NCBI RefSeq assembly: GCF_013282625.1
Contig: NZ_CP054020.1
Location: forward strand, 1,364,001 to 1,428,000
Direction of reading: 5' to 3'
DNA from: Thiomicrorhabdus xiamenensis
GTDB taxonomy: Bacteria > Pseudomonadota > Gammaproteobacteria > Thiomicrospirales > Thiomicrospiraceae
DNA length: 64,000 nucleotides
Below are positions 11,888 through 20,093 of this stretch, piece after piece; position 1 is the first letter of the stretch; every line of letters begins with the position of its first letter. Both the position numbers and the translations under genes were made by a program. The notes under the pieces were generated by a model. The model did no database searches. It was not told where the DNA came from and saw nothing but the letters and a program-made list of their open reading frames with translations.

Positions 11888-12775
11888 TTATTTCTCTCTG
11901 CGAATGCTCTGAGTCAGCTGACGAAGTCGTTCTACCTTGTCTGAACCGGCGTTTTCAATACCTTCTTCATATAATTGATCCGCGGCATCAAATACCACTT
12001 TGTCGATCGCTTCGATCATGAAATAGTCATAAGTACTCTCAGCAATCTTTTTCCAGTCGCGGTTTTTCGCCTGCCATAATTTCTGTAACTTCGGATGCTG
12101 GTCAAAAATCTTCTGCACTTGTTCAAGCATCATTATTGCCGGCGCAATTCTTTCAAAAGCGTATAAAGGGCGATTATTCGTGTCGTAAAAAACTTTACGA
12201 TGGTATTTCACCAGATCAAATACCGGTACCAGCTCCTCGAGCCCGGCATTTTGCGCTTCACGTTGGGCACGGGCAATACGGTCAAGCGTCATAACCGGTG
12301 CATCGGATTTCCAGCGTCCGAAAACAATATACAAATTATTTCGCTCGACAAAATAATGCTTACCTTCCCCCAACTTCATACTCTGCAAACGCGGTACGAC
12401 ATAGTTCAAGCGTTGCTTGTCCAGCTTGGTGGTGTCTTTCCACACTTCCCAGCCGGCTCCGTAACCTCGCGCCATCGCTTCCGGATCTTCCTTTTTAATC
12501 ATAGGAATGCAGGAGCTGCCGTAATCATGCCCTTCGACATAATCCTGCACTTCAATCAGGTAATCACCGTTTTTTTCCAGGCGTTGAACCGTTCCCACAA
12601 TGAAAGCGTCATCCTTGATATTACCGGCCGGAAAAGCCACAAAAATCGTATCCCCCGGCTTGAATTGGTGGACATTCATTTTTGCTTGTGCCGTCGAGAC
12701 GGCAAAAGCCATCAGCATTGCGCATAACGTTGCGAATAAAGTTATCGGTTGAGTTATCTTTTTTAGTTCGGGCAT
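11888..12775 (-). CDS. periplasmic protein of unknown function (295 aa)
   Basis: I do not recognise the family. The N terminus is a clear signal peptide (ITLFATLCAMLMAFAVSTAQA, cleavage after residue 31). The mature part starts with a small beta-rich region (FKPGDTIFVAFPAGNIKDDAFIVGTV...YLIEVQDYV) that looks like an SH3- or KOW-like barrel. A mostly helical C-terminal half follows, rich in Lys, Gln and aromatic residues, and no catalytic motif stands out. It starts 12 bp after the stop of the universal stress protein gene on the same strand, so the two are probably one operon. Confidence 0.7.
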   Translation of the reverse strand: MPELKKITQPITLFATLCAMLMAFAVSTAQAKMNVHQFKPGDTIFVAFPAGNIKDDAFIVGTVQRLEKNGDYLIEVQDYVEGHDYGSSCIPMIKKEDPEAMARGYGAGWEVWKDTTKLDKQRLNYVVPRLQSMKLGEGKHYFVERNNLYIVFGRWKSDAPVMTLDRIARAQREAQNAGLEELVPVFDLVKYHRKVFYDTNNRPLYAFERIAPAIMMLEQVQKIFDQHPKLQKLWQAKNRDWKKIAESTYDYFMIEAIDKVVFDAADQLYEEGIENAGSDKVERLRQLTQSIRREK

Positions 12776-12787
12776 AGTTGATCCGCT

Positions 12788-13261
12788 TTACTTCTTGGTC
12801 AGTTTAACGTTTAACACATCGCATTCCGCTTCGATTAATACCGAGCGGCTGGTGCTGCCGATCAGATTATGTAATGCGGAGTGCCCATGATATCCGATCA
12901 AAATGCAGTCAACCTGATGCTGACTGGCATAGTCGCATAATTCCTGAACGGGATGGCCAATCTGAACTTTAGCCTCTATGTGCAGCTTTTGACGGGCATC
13001 CTCTGGTATCGTCGCCATCCATTCATCCAACTGCTTATGAGCAACATCAAGCCACTGCTTGGTTAACTCTTCGTCCCATAGGCCAGGAAGTCCGGTGACA
13101 GCAATATCTTCGAGAATCGGATTTACCGGCAGCTCGACCACATGCATCAGAGTGATTTTGGCCTGCAGATCTTTCGCCAGTTTTAACGCCCGATTGAGTG
13201 CAGCGCGGCTGGAATCAGAAAAATCCACTGCGACCAGTAAATGTTGATAGGACTTGTTCAT
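12788..13261 (-). CDS. universal stress protein (UspA family)
   Basis: This 157-residue single-domain Usp begins YQHLLVAVDFSDSSRAALNRALKLA. It ends with the nucleotide-binding motif GYHGHSALHNLIGSTSRSVL (G-2x-G-9x-G-S-T), which indicates an ATP-binding member. Cytoplasmic stress and starvation roles are known for the family. The ATG at 13261 has a GAGGAGATGAT ribosome site before it. It leads the unknown periplasmic gene at 11888. Confidence 0.92.
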   Translation of the reverse strand: MNKSYQHLLVAVDFSDSSRAALNRALKLAKDLQAKITLMHVVELPVNPILEDIAVTGLPGLWDEELTKQWLDVAHKQLDEWMATIPEDARQKLHIEAKVQIGHPVQELCDYASQHQVDCILIGYHGHSALHNLIGSTSRSVLIEAECDVLNVKLTKK

Positions 13262-13464
13262 ATCATCTCCTCAAACTTGCTGGCATCCCGCATACGGAAG
13301 CATGCATTGCGGTTGTTCACAGAAACTGTGGATAAGCGTGTGCGTAATCATTTTGTAAGGCAAATAAATGCTTAATCATCAAAGACTTTTCCACCATTGA
13401 CTATAAATTAAGCAACCCTGCCACAAACCATTGTTACAAAAATCAAGGCTTGCAGAAAGTATTA
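13262..13464. other. intergenic region with one DnaA-box-like site
   Basis: No gene is seen. TGTGGATAA at 13327-13335 matches the DnaA-box consensus in reverse orientation, and a weaker TTGTTCACA lies at 13313-13321. Two sites are too few to call an origin. Confidence 0.35.
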
Positions 13465-14223
13465 TTATTTCGCGTCCTGCGCTTTTAGCAACTGCTTCGC
13501 TTGTCGCTCTTGAATCGTTTCGGCTACCTGATTACGCAAATATAAAGGAACCGGCAATCCTTGCTGCAATGACTGCTTACGCGACAGATAAATTTCGGCC
13601 AAATTGAGCATCGCCATAGCATTCGGTTGCACTTCTCTATAGGCGTCGTTGTCAGCGATTTCCGGATATTCGCGGGTAATGTCTCCGAAAATCAAGAAAC
13701 CATGCTCTTTTTCCTGCGCTTGGCTCTGTAGTAGCGCAAGTCGCTCTACCACTTCCAGAGGCGAAACCAACACGGCTTGTTCGGCTTGCCACGGCGTCTC
13801 CGCAGCCGGGTCATACAAACCTTTCTGCAAATAGATCTCGTTCATTCGCGCGTCCATTAGCGCACACCATTGTAACGGCTTTTGACGGCTTTCAAAGAGC
13901 ACACTCTGGTACGCCATCGCTTCCAGTGAAGAGATGGCAACGAAGTCACTATTCCAACCTAAAGCCAACCCTTGAGTCACGCCCGCAGCGATACGAACAC
14001 CGGTAAAAGCCCCCGGCCCCTCTCCGAAAGCGATCAAATCGACACTATCGCCATGAATACCGGCTTGTTGCAGCAATTCATCGATCATAGGAAGCACTCT
14101 ATGTGCGTGCTTCTGCGGCGTCATTTCATGAATGGCATAGGCTTCCTCTGCATGGCGCAAAGCAACCGAGCAAGCAACCGTTGAGGTATCAATCGCAAGA
14201 ATGGTTTTTTGTGTATTAGACAT
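13465..14223 (-). CDS. tsaB: tRNA threonylcarbamoyladenosine biosynthesis protein TsaB
   Basis: This 252-residue ASKHA-fold protein starts TILAIDTSTVACSVALRH and has HAHRVLPMIDELL, FGEGPGAFTGVRI and GLALGWN. These are typical of TsaB, the partner of TsaD in making t6A37 of ANN-decoding tRNAs. The open frame extends 7 codons into yoaA; I chose the ATG at 14223, one base after the yoaA stop. The yoaA-tsaB pair is conserved in E. coli, which suggests translational coupling. Confidence 0.95.
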   Translation of the reverse strand: MSNTQKTILAIDTSTVACSVALRHAEEAYAIHEMTPQKHAHRVLPMIDELLQQAGIHGDSVDLIAFGEGPGAFTGVRIAAGVTQGLALGWNSDFVAISSLEAMAYQSVLFESRQKPLQWCALMDARMNEIYLQKGLYDPAAETPWQAEQAVLVSPLEVVERLALLQSQAQEKEHGFLIFGDITREYPEIADNDAYREVQPNAMAMLNLAEIYLSRKQSLQQGLPVPLYLRNQVAETIQERQAKQLLKAQDAK

Positions 14224-14224
14224 A

Positions 14225-16183
14225 TCAATCAGCTGTATTATCAAGTAATTTCAAGGCATCCTGCGGGCTGTAAACCCAGGAAAAAGGCGGCAGACTGTCA
14301 CCGATGGTTTTACCGTATCCCTTTGACGACAAACGCGGATCGCACAGCATAAGCACGCCGCGGTCGTTGACGTCACGAATTAAGCGCCCGGCCCCCTGTT
14401 TCATGGCGATAACCGCTTCCGGCAGCTGGAAATGCACAAAGGCATTCAAGCCTTTTTCCTTCAAAAACTCTTCGCGTGCTTGCACAATCGGATCATCCGG
14501 CGGTGCAAACGGTATACGGTCGATCACCACCAACTTGAGCGCCTCTCCTTTAACATCCACCCCTTCCCAGAAACTGCTGGTACCCAAAAGAATCGGCGCG
14601 TCTACTTCGCGGAAACGTTGCAGCAGCGTAGATTTAGGCTGCTCGCCCTGAACCAGAAGCGTGCCGTGCCAATGTTCTTTTAATATCTCGCGTGCCTCCT
14701 GCAAGGCTCGGTGGCTGGTAAAAAGTAAAAATGCCCGGCCATCGCTGGCCTTCAATAGCGGCCAGGCCGCACGTAAACAAATTTTGATATAGCGCGGATC
14801 TTTCGGCTCCGGCAGTCCGATCGGGTGGTAGATAACCCCCTGAGTCCGGTAATCGAACGGGCTCAACCAATTCGCCGTTTTAGCATCGTTCAGTCCAAGG
14901 CGTTTGGCAAAATAATCAAAATTGTTGCGCACACTCAGTGTCGCTGAAGTAAACAGCCATGCGCCGCCGATCGCTTCACGCTGTCGGCTGAAGGGCCCGG
15001 AAACATTCAACGGCGTCAGAAACAGGCGGAAACGCCCCATTGAGGACTCAACCCAGCGGATTTTATTTTCACTCGCTTCCGTACGCCAATCGTTCAACTG
15101 CTCGAGAAATTCTTTAGCACGCTTATGTACCGAAGCGATTTGCTTGCCTCGTTCACTGAGTTTTTTAAGATTATCAGTCAGTTGTGTCAGTGACTGAATA
15201 AGGCGTTTTAACTGCTGTTGAAACGCTGCCTGGGTTTCCAACTGCTCCCAGGTCCAACGTTTTTCCCATTTACCTAACGTCTCGCTGAGCAGCTTAACCT
15301 GTTCGCCGAACAGGTGTGCCTGATCGCTGATGGTCTGCGACTCCGGCGCTTCCGCTTTCTGTGCACTGACAATATCGCGAATCAGTTCATCGAGTTGTGA
15401 TCGTGAAATACTGAACCCCAGAAACTGCGCGGCAATATCCGGGAGCTGATGTGCTTCATCGAAAATATAAATTTCCGCTTCCGGTAGCAGTTCGCCGAAA
15501 CCTTGTTCGCGAAGCGCCAGATCGGCACAAAAAAGATGATGGTTTACCACCAAAACTTGAGTTTCCTGTGCTTTCTGCTTCTGCTCGGGATAAAAACAGC
15601 CCAAATCGCTTGAACAATCGGCAGCCTGACAGAATTCCAAACGCGCACAGGTTTTACGCCAAATAGGGTCTGCTTCAGGGATTTCGGAAAGTTCAGCACG
15701 GTCTCCGCTCAGAGTCTTTTCTTCAACCCAGTCGCGAATCAACTCAAGCTTTTTCCAATCCTCTTTGGAATGCTGTTCAACGGTTTCGGTAATTTCCAAT
15801 CGCTGCGGACAGATATAATTGTCACGGCCTTTAAGCAATTGCGGCTTGCCTTTGATACCGCATACCTTATACAGCATCGGCAAATCCTTTTGCACCAGCT
15901 GTTCCTGTAGCGTTTTGGTCGCCGTGGAAACAATCACCTTTTTGCCGGACAACAGCGCCGGCACCAGATAGGCAAAGGTTTTACCGGTACCGGTACCCGC
16001 TTCGGCAAGTAACGTTTCCTGCTGCTCAATCAGTTCCGCGACCTCATTTGCCATTTCGATCTGCGCTTCGCGCGGTGCGTAGCCTTCCACCTGCTCACTC
16101 AGTACACCGTCGGCGCCCATCACCGCTTCGATTGTCAAATCGGAAACCTGAGTAGTCTTTTTATTTTTTTTGCCCGAAGCCAT
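14225..16183 (-). CDS. yoaA: YoaA/DinG-family ATP-dependent DNA helicase (XPD-like)
   Basis: From the chosen start the protein has 652 residues. Visible are Walker A (AEAGTGTGKTFAYLVPALL), the four-cysteine iron-sulfur cluster segment (C..LEFC..ADC...GC), the Walker B box FDEAH and the C-terminal motif VI stretch QGAGRLIRD. YoaA is a 5'-3' helicase of the XPD family that helps repair replication-blocking damage. The start is uncertain: ATGs at 16183 and 16213 are both possible and neither has a strong ribosome site. tsaB follows with a 1-bp gap. Confidence 0.92.
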   Translation of the reverse strand: MASGKKNKKTTQVSDLTIEAVMGADGVLSEQVEGYAPREAQIEMANEVAELIEQQETLLAEAGTGTGKTFAYLVPALLSGKKVIVSTATKTLQEQLVQKDLPMLYKVCGIKGKPQLLKGRDNYICPQRLEITETVEQHSKEDWKKLELIRDWVEEKTLSGDRAELSEIPEADPIWRKTCARLEFCQAADCSSDLGCFYPEQKQKAQETQVLVVNHHLFCADLALREQGFGELLPEAEIYIFDEAHQLPDIAAQFLGFSISRSQLDELIRDIVSAQKAEAPESQTISDQAHLFGEQVKLLSETLGKWEKRWTWEQLETQAAFQQQLKRLIQSLTQLTDNLKKLSERGKQIASVHKRAKEFLEQLNDWRTEASENKIRWVESSMGRFRLFLTPLNVSGPFSRQREAIGGAWLFTSATLSVRNNFDYFAKRLGLNDAKTANWLSPFDYRTQGVIYHPIGLPEPKDPRYIKICLRAAWPLLKASDGRAFLLFTSHRALQEAREILKEHWHGTLLVQGEQPKSTLLQRFREVDAPILLGTSSFWEGVDVKGEALKLVVIDRIPFAPPDDPIVQAREEFLKEKGLNAFVHFQLPEAVIAMKQGAGRLIRDVNDRGVLMLCDPRLSSKGYGKTIGDSLPPFSWVYSPQDALKLLDNTAD

Positions 16184-16459
16184 ATCTGATTGCCAATAAA
16201 AATTTCCGGCCATTATACTGCATATTCCCCTCTTCTTGAGGGCATCATCTAATGCTAAAAAGGGATGAAAACCCTCTGTTTGACAACCTTCATCCATTAA
16301 AATTGGGCTGTGTATAAAGCTGTCGATAAATATAGGATAATTTTTAGGCCCGCGGGCTGGACTTCCGCTTGAAAAGCACTTATAATCCGCGGCTTCAAAT
16401 ATTTGAACTTAAGTCGGATTGGTTTTGAAATATCCGGCACTAAAAATTGGATATATCTG

Positions 16460-16585
16460 ATGAAAATTTTATCTTCTCTAAAATCTGCTAAAAACCGCCA
16501 CAAAGACTGCCAGGTTGTTAAGCGTCGCGGTAAGGTTTATGTTATCAACAAAACTAACCCTAAATTCAAAGCGCGTCAGCGTTAA
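16460..16585 (+). CDS. rpmJ: 50S ribosomal protein L36, type B (zinc-ligand-poor form)
   Basis: This 41-residue protein starts [22 protein letters not shown] and ends in NPKFKARQR. It aligns with the longer L36 paralogue (E. coli YkgO type). Canonical L36 binds zinc through three Cys and one His. Here only one Cys (17) remains, and the VINK position replaces the third Cys. This suggests a zinc-independent form, as used in zinc limitation, though no Zur site was recognised. The ATG at 16460 fits the family start. The gene's terminator is the attachment site of the island that follows. Confidence 0.92.
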   Translation: MKILSSLKSAKNRHKDCQVVKRRGKVYVINKTNPKFKARQR

Positions 16586-16604
16586 TATTTAGGCTTAGCA
16601 GCAG

Positions 16605-16634
16605 AAAAAAAGCGCCCTGATCAGGCGCTTTTTT
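16605..16634 (+). terminator. rpmJ terminator, also left attachment site
   Basis: The hairpin AAAAAAGCGCC-ctgatca-GGCGCTTTTTT is a strong intrinsic terminator just after rpmJ. Its right half (16617-16634) is repeated exactly at 27934-27951, so island insertion leaves a working terminator. Confidence 0.9.
16617..16634 (+). repeat. attL core repeat (18 bp)
   Basis: CTGATCAGGCGCTTTTTT is identical to 27934-27951 in the same orientation. It is the descending arm of the rpmJ terminator. Confidence 0.85.
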
Positions 16635-16687
16635 AGTTTTATAACCTATTGAATTTAAACAGATTACTAACCTACATCTATTCTCCG

Positions 16688-16705
16688 TACCGTAAATAAT
16701 ACCGT
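16688..16705 (+). repeat. left integrase arm-like sites
   Basis: TACCGTAAA at 16688 and TACCGTTTT at 16700 are spaced 12 bp apart. They match the 12-bp-period TACCGTAAA array near the right end (27793-27825), so they are candidate integrase arm-binding sites. Confidence 0.5.
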
Positions 16706-16973
16706 TTTTTGTTTTATTTCGGCTGTTTTGCCCTCTCTACTTACTTCTAAATCCTGCTCATTACTCAGGGCGTGGGGGATATGTGTTACAAGATTCAAAA
16801 TCATTCCCTGCTAATAAACCGGCTTTACTAAATTAATATCTGTGCCAACTTGCACCGCTTATCTTAAATCTCAATACTTCTGAATTTGCCCGCCCCTCTC
16901 TACTCTTTTTATAAAAAACGGCATGGCACCTTTTGCCAAAAAGAAAACACGCGCGCAATTTTTGCCCTGTCAT

Positions 16974-17134
16974 TACTTTCTCTGGGATTCGGCACAAATT
17001 AAGCCCGACTACAACGGCCGTTAATTTCTCCGGCATCTGGCACAAATTAGTACCAACTATAACGACCGCTATTTTCTCTGGGATCTGGCAGAAATTACCA
17101 CCAACTATAACCGCCACTAATTTCTCTGGGTTCC
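16974..17134 (+). repeat. 48-bp tandem repeat array, left (three units)
   Basis: Units begin with GGCACAAATTA-type cores at 16991, 17039 and 17087, exactly 48 bp apart, followed by a diverged partial unit. The core GGCAC-AAATTA-GTGCC is a short inverted repeat, best preserved in the right-hand copies. Two more copies lie at 26423 and 26471 in the same orientation. Confidence 0.85.
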
Positions 17135-17339
17135 TGCTAGAAGTTTTCGGCATTCGTGAACATTAAACCGATAACCGGCACACGAATTATTTAGCCTTAA
17201 ATTTTAAGAAACTGACCGGTGGCGGCCTCCTTTGGTTGTGGATCTGGCACCACATGGGTACCCAAGGGCGGGGTCAAAAGTCTAGCGCCCTATAGACCTA
17301 GACCGTAGCCCCAGTCGCGTGTACTCGCACGGCAATTTT

Positions 17340-17563
17340 TATAGGGGGGGGTATCTAGTAATAGTGCTTATCAATCCTGTAATTCAATATCTCAGATTCA
17401 AAACGGCTCAATGTGGCCGGTCAAAAAATACCACGGCCTATATTTTTCAAGGGGGGGCTTTCTTCTTGGTTGCCAGAATAAAAAAGGTACTTCCTAAGGG
17501 TGTGCCCTGCACGGGGGATTAGACGCGCAGTTTATTTGCAGACGTAGAATTTTCTGAGGGGGG
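17340..17563 (+). repeat. three T-rich/G-tract motifs at 107-bp spacing
   Basis: Runs of 8, 7 and 6 G start at 17344, 17451 and 17558, each preceded by a T-run and two to three spacer bases (ATTTTTNNA then G6-8). The spacing is exactly 107 bp twice, while the sequence between motifs is not repeated. Confidence 0.55.
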
Positions 17564-17661
17564 TTCCGGTTTTAGGTGATGAGTACAGTCAGTGCTAAGG
17601 CACATGCAGCCCACTTCCTAGAACCAGAAATAAGGCAGTTTTTATAAGATAGTTATATTTT

Positions 17662-17757
17662 TTAACGGTACAAACGGTACAAGCGGTACGAGCCTTTATT
17701 CATAAGGGTTTCAGCCCGTGCCGTTTACGGTACAAAAACGGTACGAACGGTACAGGG
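17662..17757 (+). repeat. GGTAC iteron cluster, left copy
   Basis: Six GGTAC sites lie at 17667, 17676, 17685 (9-bp period) and 17729, 17740, 17749. The cluster is an inverted, diverged copy of the 114-bp repeats at 25189 and 26259. It is a candidate replication-initiator binding region. Confidence 0.65.
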
Positions 17758-17912
17758 CATTGCTTTTAGATAGTTAAGTATAGTATTTTGATTGCCGCCG
17801 CCTCCAGTTAAGGCCAATTAGACGCGGCAAAAGGCCAAGTTTGCGCGCGCGTTCTTCCTTTTGGAAAAACCAAACCGGCATTTTTAGAAATTTCTTTTAA
17901 GAGATAGCTAAA

Positions 17913-17951
17913 ATGGAAGCTTTTCAAATAAAGGCGTTAATTGATGACTAA
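17913..17951 (+). CDS. possible 12-codon leader peptide
   Basis: ATG at 17913 reads MEAFQIKALIDD and stops at 17949-17951, overlapping the start of the 121-aa gene at 17944. Such an overlap could couple or limit translation of the downstream gene. The ribosome site is weak (AAGAGA). Confidence 0.2.
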   Translation: MEAFQIKALIDD

Positions 17952-18309
17952 TGAAGAATTACTAGCACCTGCATCTTATGAAGAGGAAATAGCGGCACTT
18001 GAATTTCATGAAGAAAATGATTCTTGCTATCGAATTACTTCAAACGGTACTGACTTACCATTCAAAGTATCTTCTATAGATGGAGGAGAACCTGAGCGTG
18101 AAAATCTAATATGGTGGCTTGATGCTTATAAAACATTCAAAGAACTTATAAAAGAGAGCGGATACGACACTCATAATGTCAATAATGTTTGCCTTAAACA
18201 CACAAAAACCCGCTCTTTTAAGGTTTTCTATGCTTCTGAGACTGTTAGCCTAACTGCTGAAAACACACTTTCTGAAAGAAAACAGTACATTTCAGTAACA
18301 AAAATTTAA
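17944..18309 (+). CDS. unknown island protein (121 aa), only rightward gene
   Basis: I do not recognise this protein. It is acidic at the N terminus (NEELLAPASYEEEIAALEFHEEND) and soluble, with no signal or membrane segment. It has a central EPERENLIWWLDAYKTFKELI helix and a C-terminal beta-rich part. It looks more A/T-rich than the neighbouring replication genes and faces the opposite way, which fits later-acquired cargo. A TTG three bases upstream is an alternative start. A strong terminator follows. Confidence 0.55.
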   Translation: MTNEELLAPASYEEEIAALEFHEENDSCYRITSNGTDLPFKVSSIDGGEPERENLIWWLDAYKTFKELIKESGYDTHNVNNVCLKHTKTRSFKVFYASETVSLTAENTLSERKQYISVTKI

Positions 18310-18321
18310 ATTTATTATCAC

Positions 18322-18347
18322 AACGCCCATATATCGGGCGTTTTTTT
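18322..18347 (+). terminator. intrinsic terminator after the 121-aa gene
   Basis: The hairpin ACGCCC-atatatc-GGGCGT is followed by seven T on the plus strand, 13 bp after the stop. Confidence 0.85.
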
Positions 18348-18359
18348 ATAAAGACCAAC

Positions 18360-20093
18360 TTACTCACTTTCTAGGATGGTGGATTTCACCGCATAACTCG
18401 GAACCCGTTTACCGGTTTCCGTTTCTGGGGTTAGGTGGGTGTTGCGGTCTGGCTGATGCTTTAGGTAGCCATGCTTTTTCAGCGTGTTTAAAGCCAGCTT
18501 CCAACTGATCCCCTTGCAGACCTCTTTCTTAAAGACTTCCTGCAGAAAGTAATAGGTGTACTCAATACCCGTTTCATTTTCGCCGCCACGATAACCGGCA
18601 CGGTCTCCAATGTTCGGTTTATGGTCATCGTTCACGCGGTTAAGGTTACTAAAGCGGCTCTCAGCGTAACGTTCGATAAAGCCGCGTACTTGGGCAATGG
18701 CCTGCATTTCTTCTTGCGAGTGGGTAGAACTTTGCAGATTACTAACCCAACTATCAAAACACGCCTTAGCCGCGTTCATGGCTTCCATTTGTTGCCAACC
18801 GGTTAAGCCGTAGACCGTTGCCAGTTCGCCCCCTGCCGCTACCATAGCAAAGCGGTTAATCACCCGTTTAACTTGGCTGTTTGCCTCCTTTGGGGTGTAG
18901 AGTTCAATAAACTTAGCGTAGGCGGTTCTGAACGCTTTCAGGCTTTCCGCTTCGTTCTCCGTGAACTTCTCTAAAAAACGAATGCCAACGGCACCGTAGT
19001 ATTTATTGGTCTGCTCTTGCAGGGTTTCAGCCTGTAACCGGCTATCGGTATAACCATCAATCAGGCAATCAAACACACCATATTCACCCGTCACGGCTTC
19101 AATATCGACTAGCCGCACCTCATGCCCAGCACGGCTTGTATTCCCCGTTTCAGCCAAGGCACTTTTTAAATCAATTTCACCGGTAGAGATAAACAACAAC
19201 CGCCATTGCTTCGGGTGTGCATCATTGTGCCGTTGCTTGGCTTGGCCGTTAGCCAACATGTAAACCGTTTGCCCTATCTCTCTTGGGTTCATCTCCCCCA
19301 TTTCATCCAATAAAAGCAAGCTGTCGTTATGCTGGTAGGAAGTCATTTCTAGCCCGTTGGACGTGGCGCGCCATGTCTTTTTGCGCTCATGGCTTCCCCA
19401 TACCGAACCGGCCGCATAAAGGGTAATAGTCTTGCCCTTAGATGATTCACCGCGAAAATGGAAACCGCCACCCTCAATACCCAACTTGGATAACAAAGGT
19501 GCGGTAAAGGCGGCACTGATAGCAAAGGCAATACGGCTATTACCGGCAGCGAATTTTGCTACATTCTTTTGCCACTGCTCAATAGTTCCGGCTGTTTGAA
19601 AACCTAACTGGCTCGGGAAATCAGTTTGATATAACACCTGTTGGCCGTCTGTATCGCCAATGGTTTGCGTAGGCAATACGTAACACTTTTCAAACCAGCC
19701 GATACGCTCTACACAAATACTAATACCCGCTCCGTGGCATGATTGAATGTATTGAGCCAGTAGGTTCTTGGCCTTGGGGCTGTTGCTGATACTCAGCCCC
19801 ATACTAAGCAAGGTACTATGCAGCGCATCCCCGCGACCGGCAAGCATCGCCATTGGCATTACCCAGCGCTTTTTACGCTTCTCCATGTCCTGAAATTCAA
19901 GCACGCGCCCCCAGTTTTCCCCGTTACGGTCTCTGGTACTCGCGGTTACTTCCAACTTAGAACAAATCCAAACAGGGTTGGCGTTGTCATTGTATGGGTC
20001 TAGGTAGTTAAGGCCATTCTCACCAAAACTAAACCCCTCGGGCATGGTTGGTTGCTGAATCGGTACAATTTTATCTGCTAGGCTCTCACTCAT
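18360..20093 (-). CDS. DUF927-domain ATPase/helicase-like protein of the island replication module
   Basis: This is a 577-residue protein. A Walker A-like FRGESSKGKTITLYAAGSVWG motif (about residue 230) and Walker B LLLLDEMGEM (about residue 278) sit in the DUF927 domain. GGEN, RAGHEVRLVDI and a C-terminal winged-helix-like region follow. DUF927 proteins are mobile-element NTPases, often beside or fused to primases, and probably act as replicative helicases. Its start overlaps the end of the Toprim primase gene by 8 bp, so the two are coupled. Together they replace the single alpha protein of P4. Confidence 0.85.
   Translation of the reverse strand: MSESLADKIVPIQQPTMPEGFSFGENGLNYLDPYNDNANPVWICSKLEVTASTRDRNGENWGRVLEFQDMEKRKKRWVMPMAMLAGRGDALHSTLLSMGLSISNSPKAKNLLAQYIQSCHGAGISICVERIGWFEKCYVLPTQTIGDTDGQQVLYQTDFPSQLGFQTAGTIEQWQKNVAKFAAGNSRIAFAISAAFTAPLLSKLGIEGGGFHFRGESSKGKTITLYAAGSVWGSHERKKTWRATSNGLEMTSYQHNDSLLLLDEMGEMNPREIGQTVYMLANGQAKQRHNDAHPKQWRLLFISTGEIDLKSALAETGNTSRAGHEVRLVDIEAVTGEYGVFDCLIDGYTDSRLQAETLQEQTNKYYGAVGIRFLEKFTENEAESLKAFRTAYAKFIELYTPKEANSQVKRVINRFAMVAAGGELATVYGLTGWQQMEAMNAAKACFDSWVSNLQSSTHSQEEMQAIAQVRGFIERYAESRFSNLNRVNDDHKPNIGDRAGYRGGENETGIEYTYYFLQEVFKKEVCKGISWKLALNTLKKHGYLKHQPDRNTHLTPETETGKRVPSYAVKSTILESE

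Larger units (their letters stand above)
16635..17943. other. 1.3 kb non-coding left arm of the island
   Basis: I find no convincing gene here. The stretch holds, in order, the arm-like sites (16688), a 48-bp tandem repeat (16974-17134), three T-rich/G-tract motifs (17344, 17451, 17558), a GGTAC iteron cluster (17662-17757) and a 12-codon leader frame (17913). Open frames across the repeats look like repeat shadows. It is best read as the cis-acting replication, packaging or recombination arm. Confidence 0.6.

Noticed and set aside
13313-13335. Replication origin (DnaA boxes)
   Set aside because: Only one good and one weak box, no AT-rich unwinding region, no dnaA/dnaN genes nearby.
16617-16634. 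tRNA-gene remnant at the attachment site
   Set aside because: The att core is fully explained by the rpmJ terminator; no tRNA arm can be formed.
16974-17134. CRISPR array
   Set aside because: The 48-bp units are contiguous with no spacers, and no cas genes are present.
16833-17153. 106-aa leftward frame with a repeated VIVGTNLCQMPEK-type peptide
   Set aside because: The frame is created by the 48-bp tandem repeat (16 codons), has no clear ribosome site, and the best-kept feature is a DNA dyad. Treated as repeat shadow, with coding origin noted as possible.
17319-17522. 67-aa rightward frame over the G-tracts
   Set aside because: No ribosome site, biased composition caused by G-runs, and no protein-like pattern.
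17662-17757. GGTAC clusters as restriction-site accident
   Set aside because: The 9-bp periods and three related clusters cannot be explained by chance palindromes.
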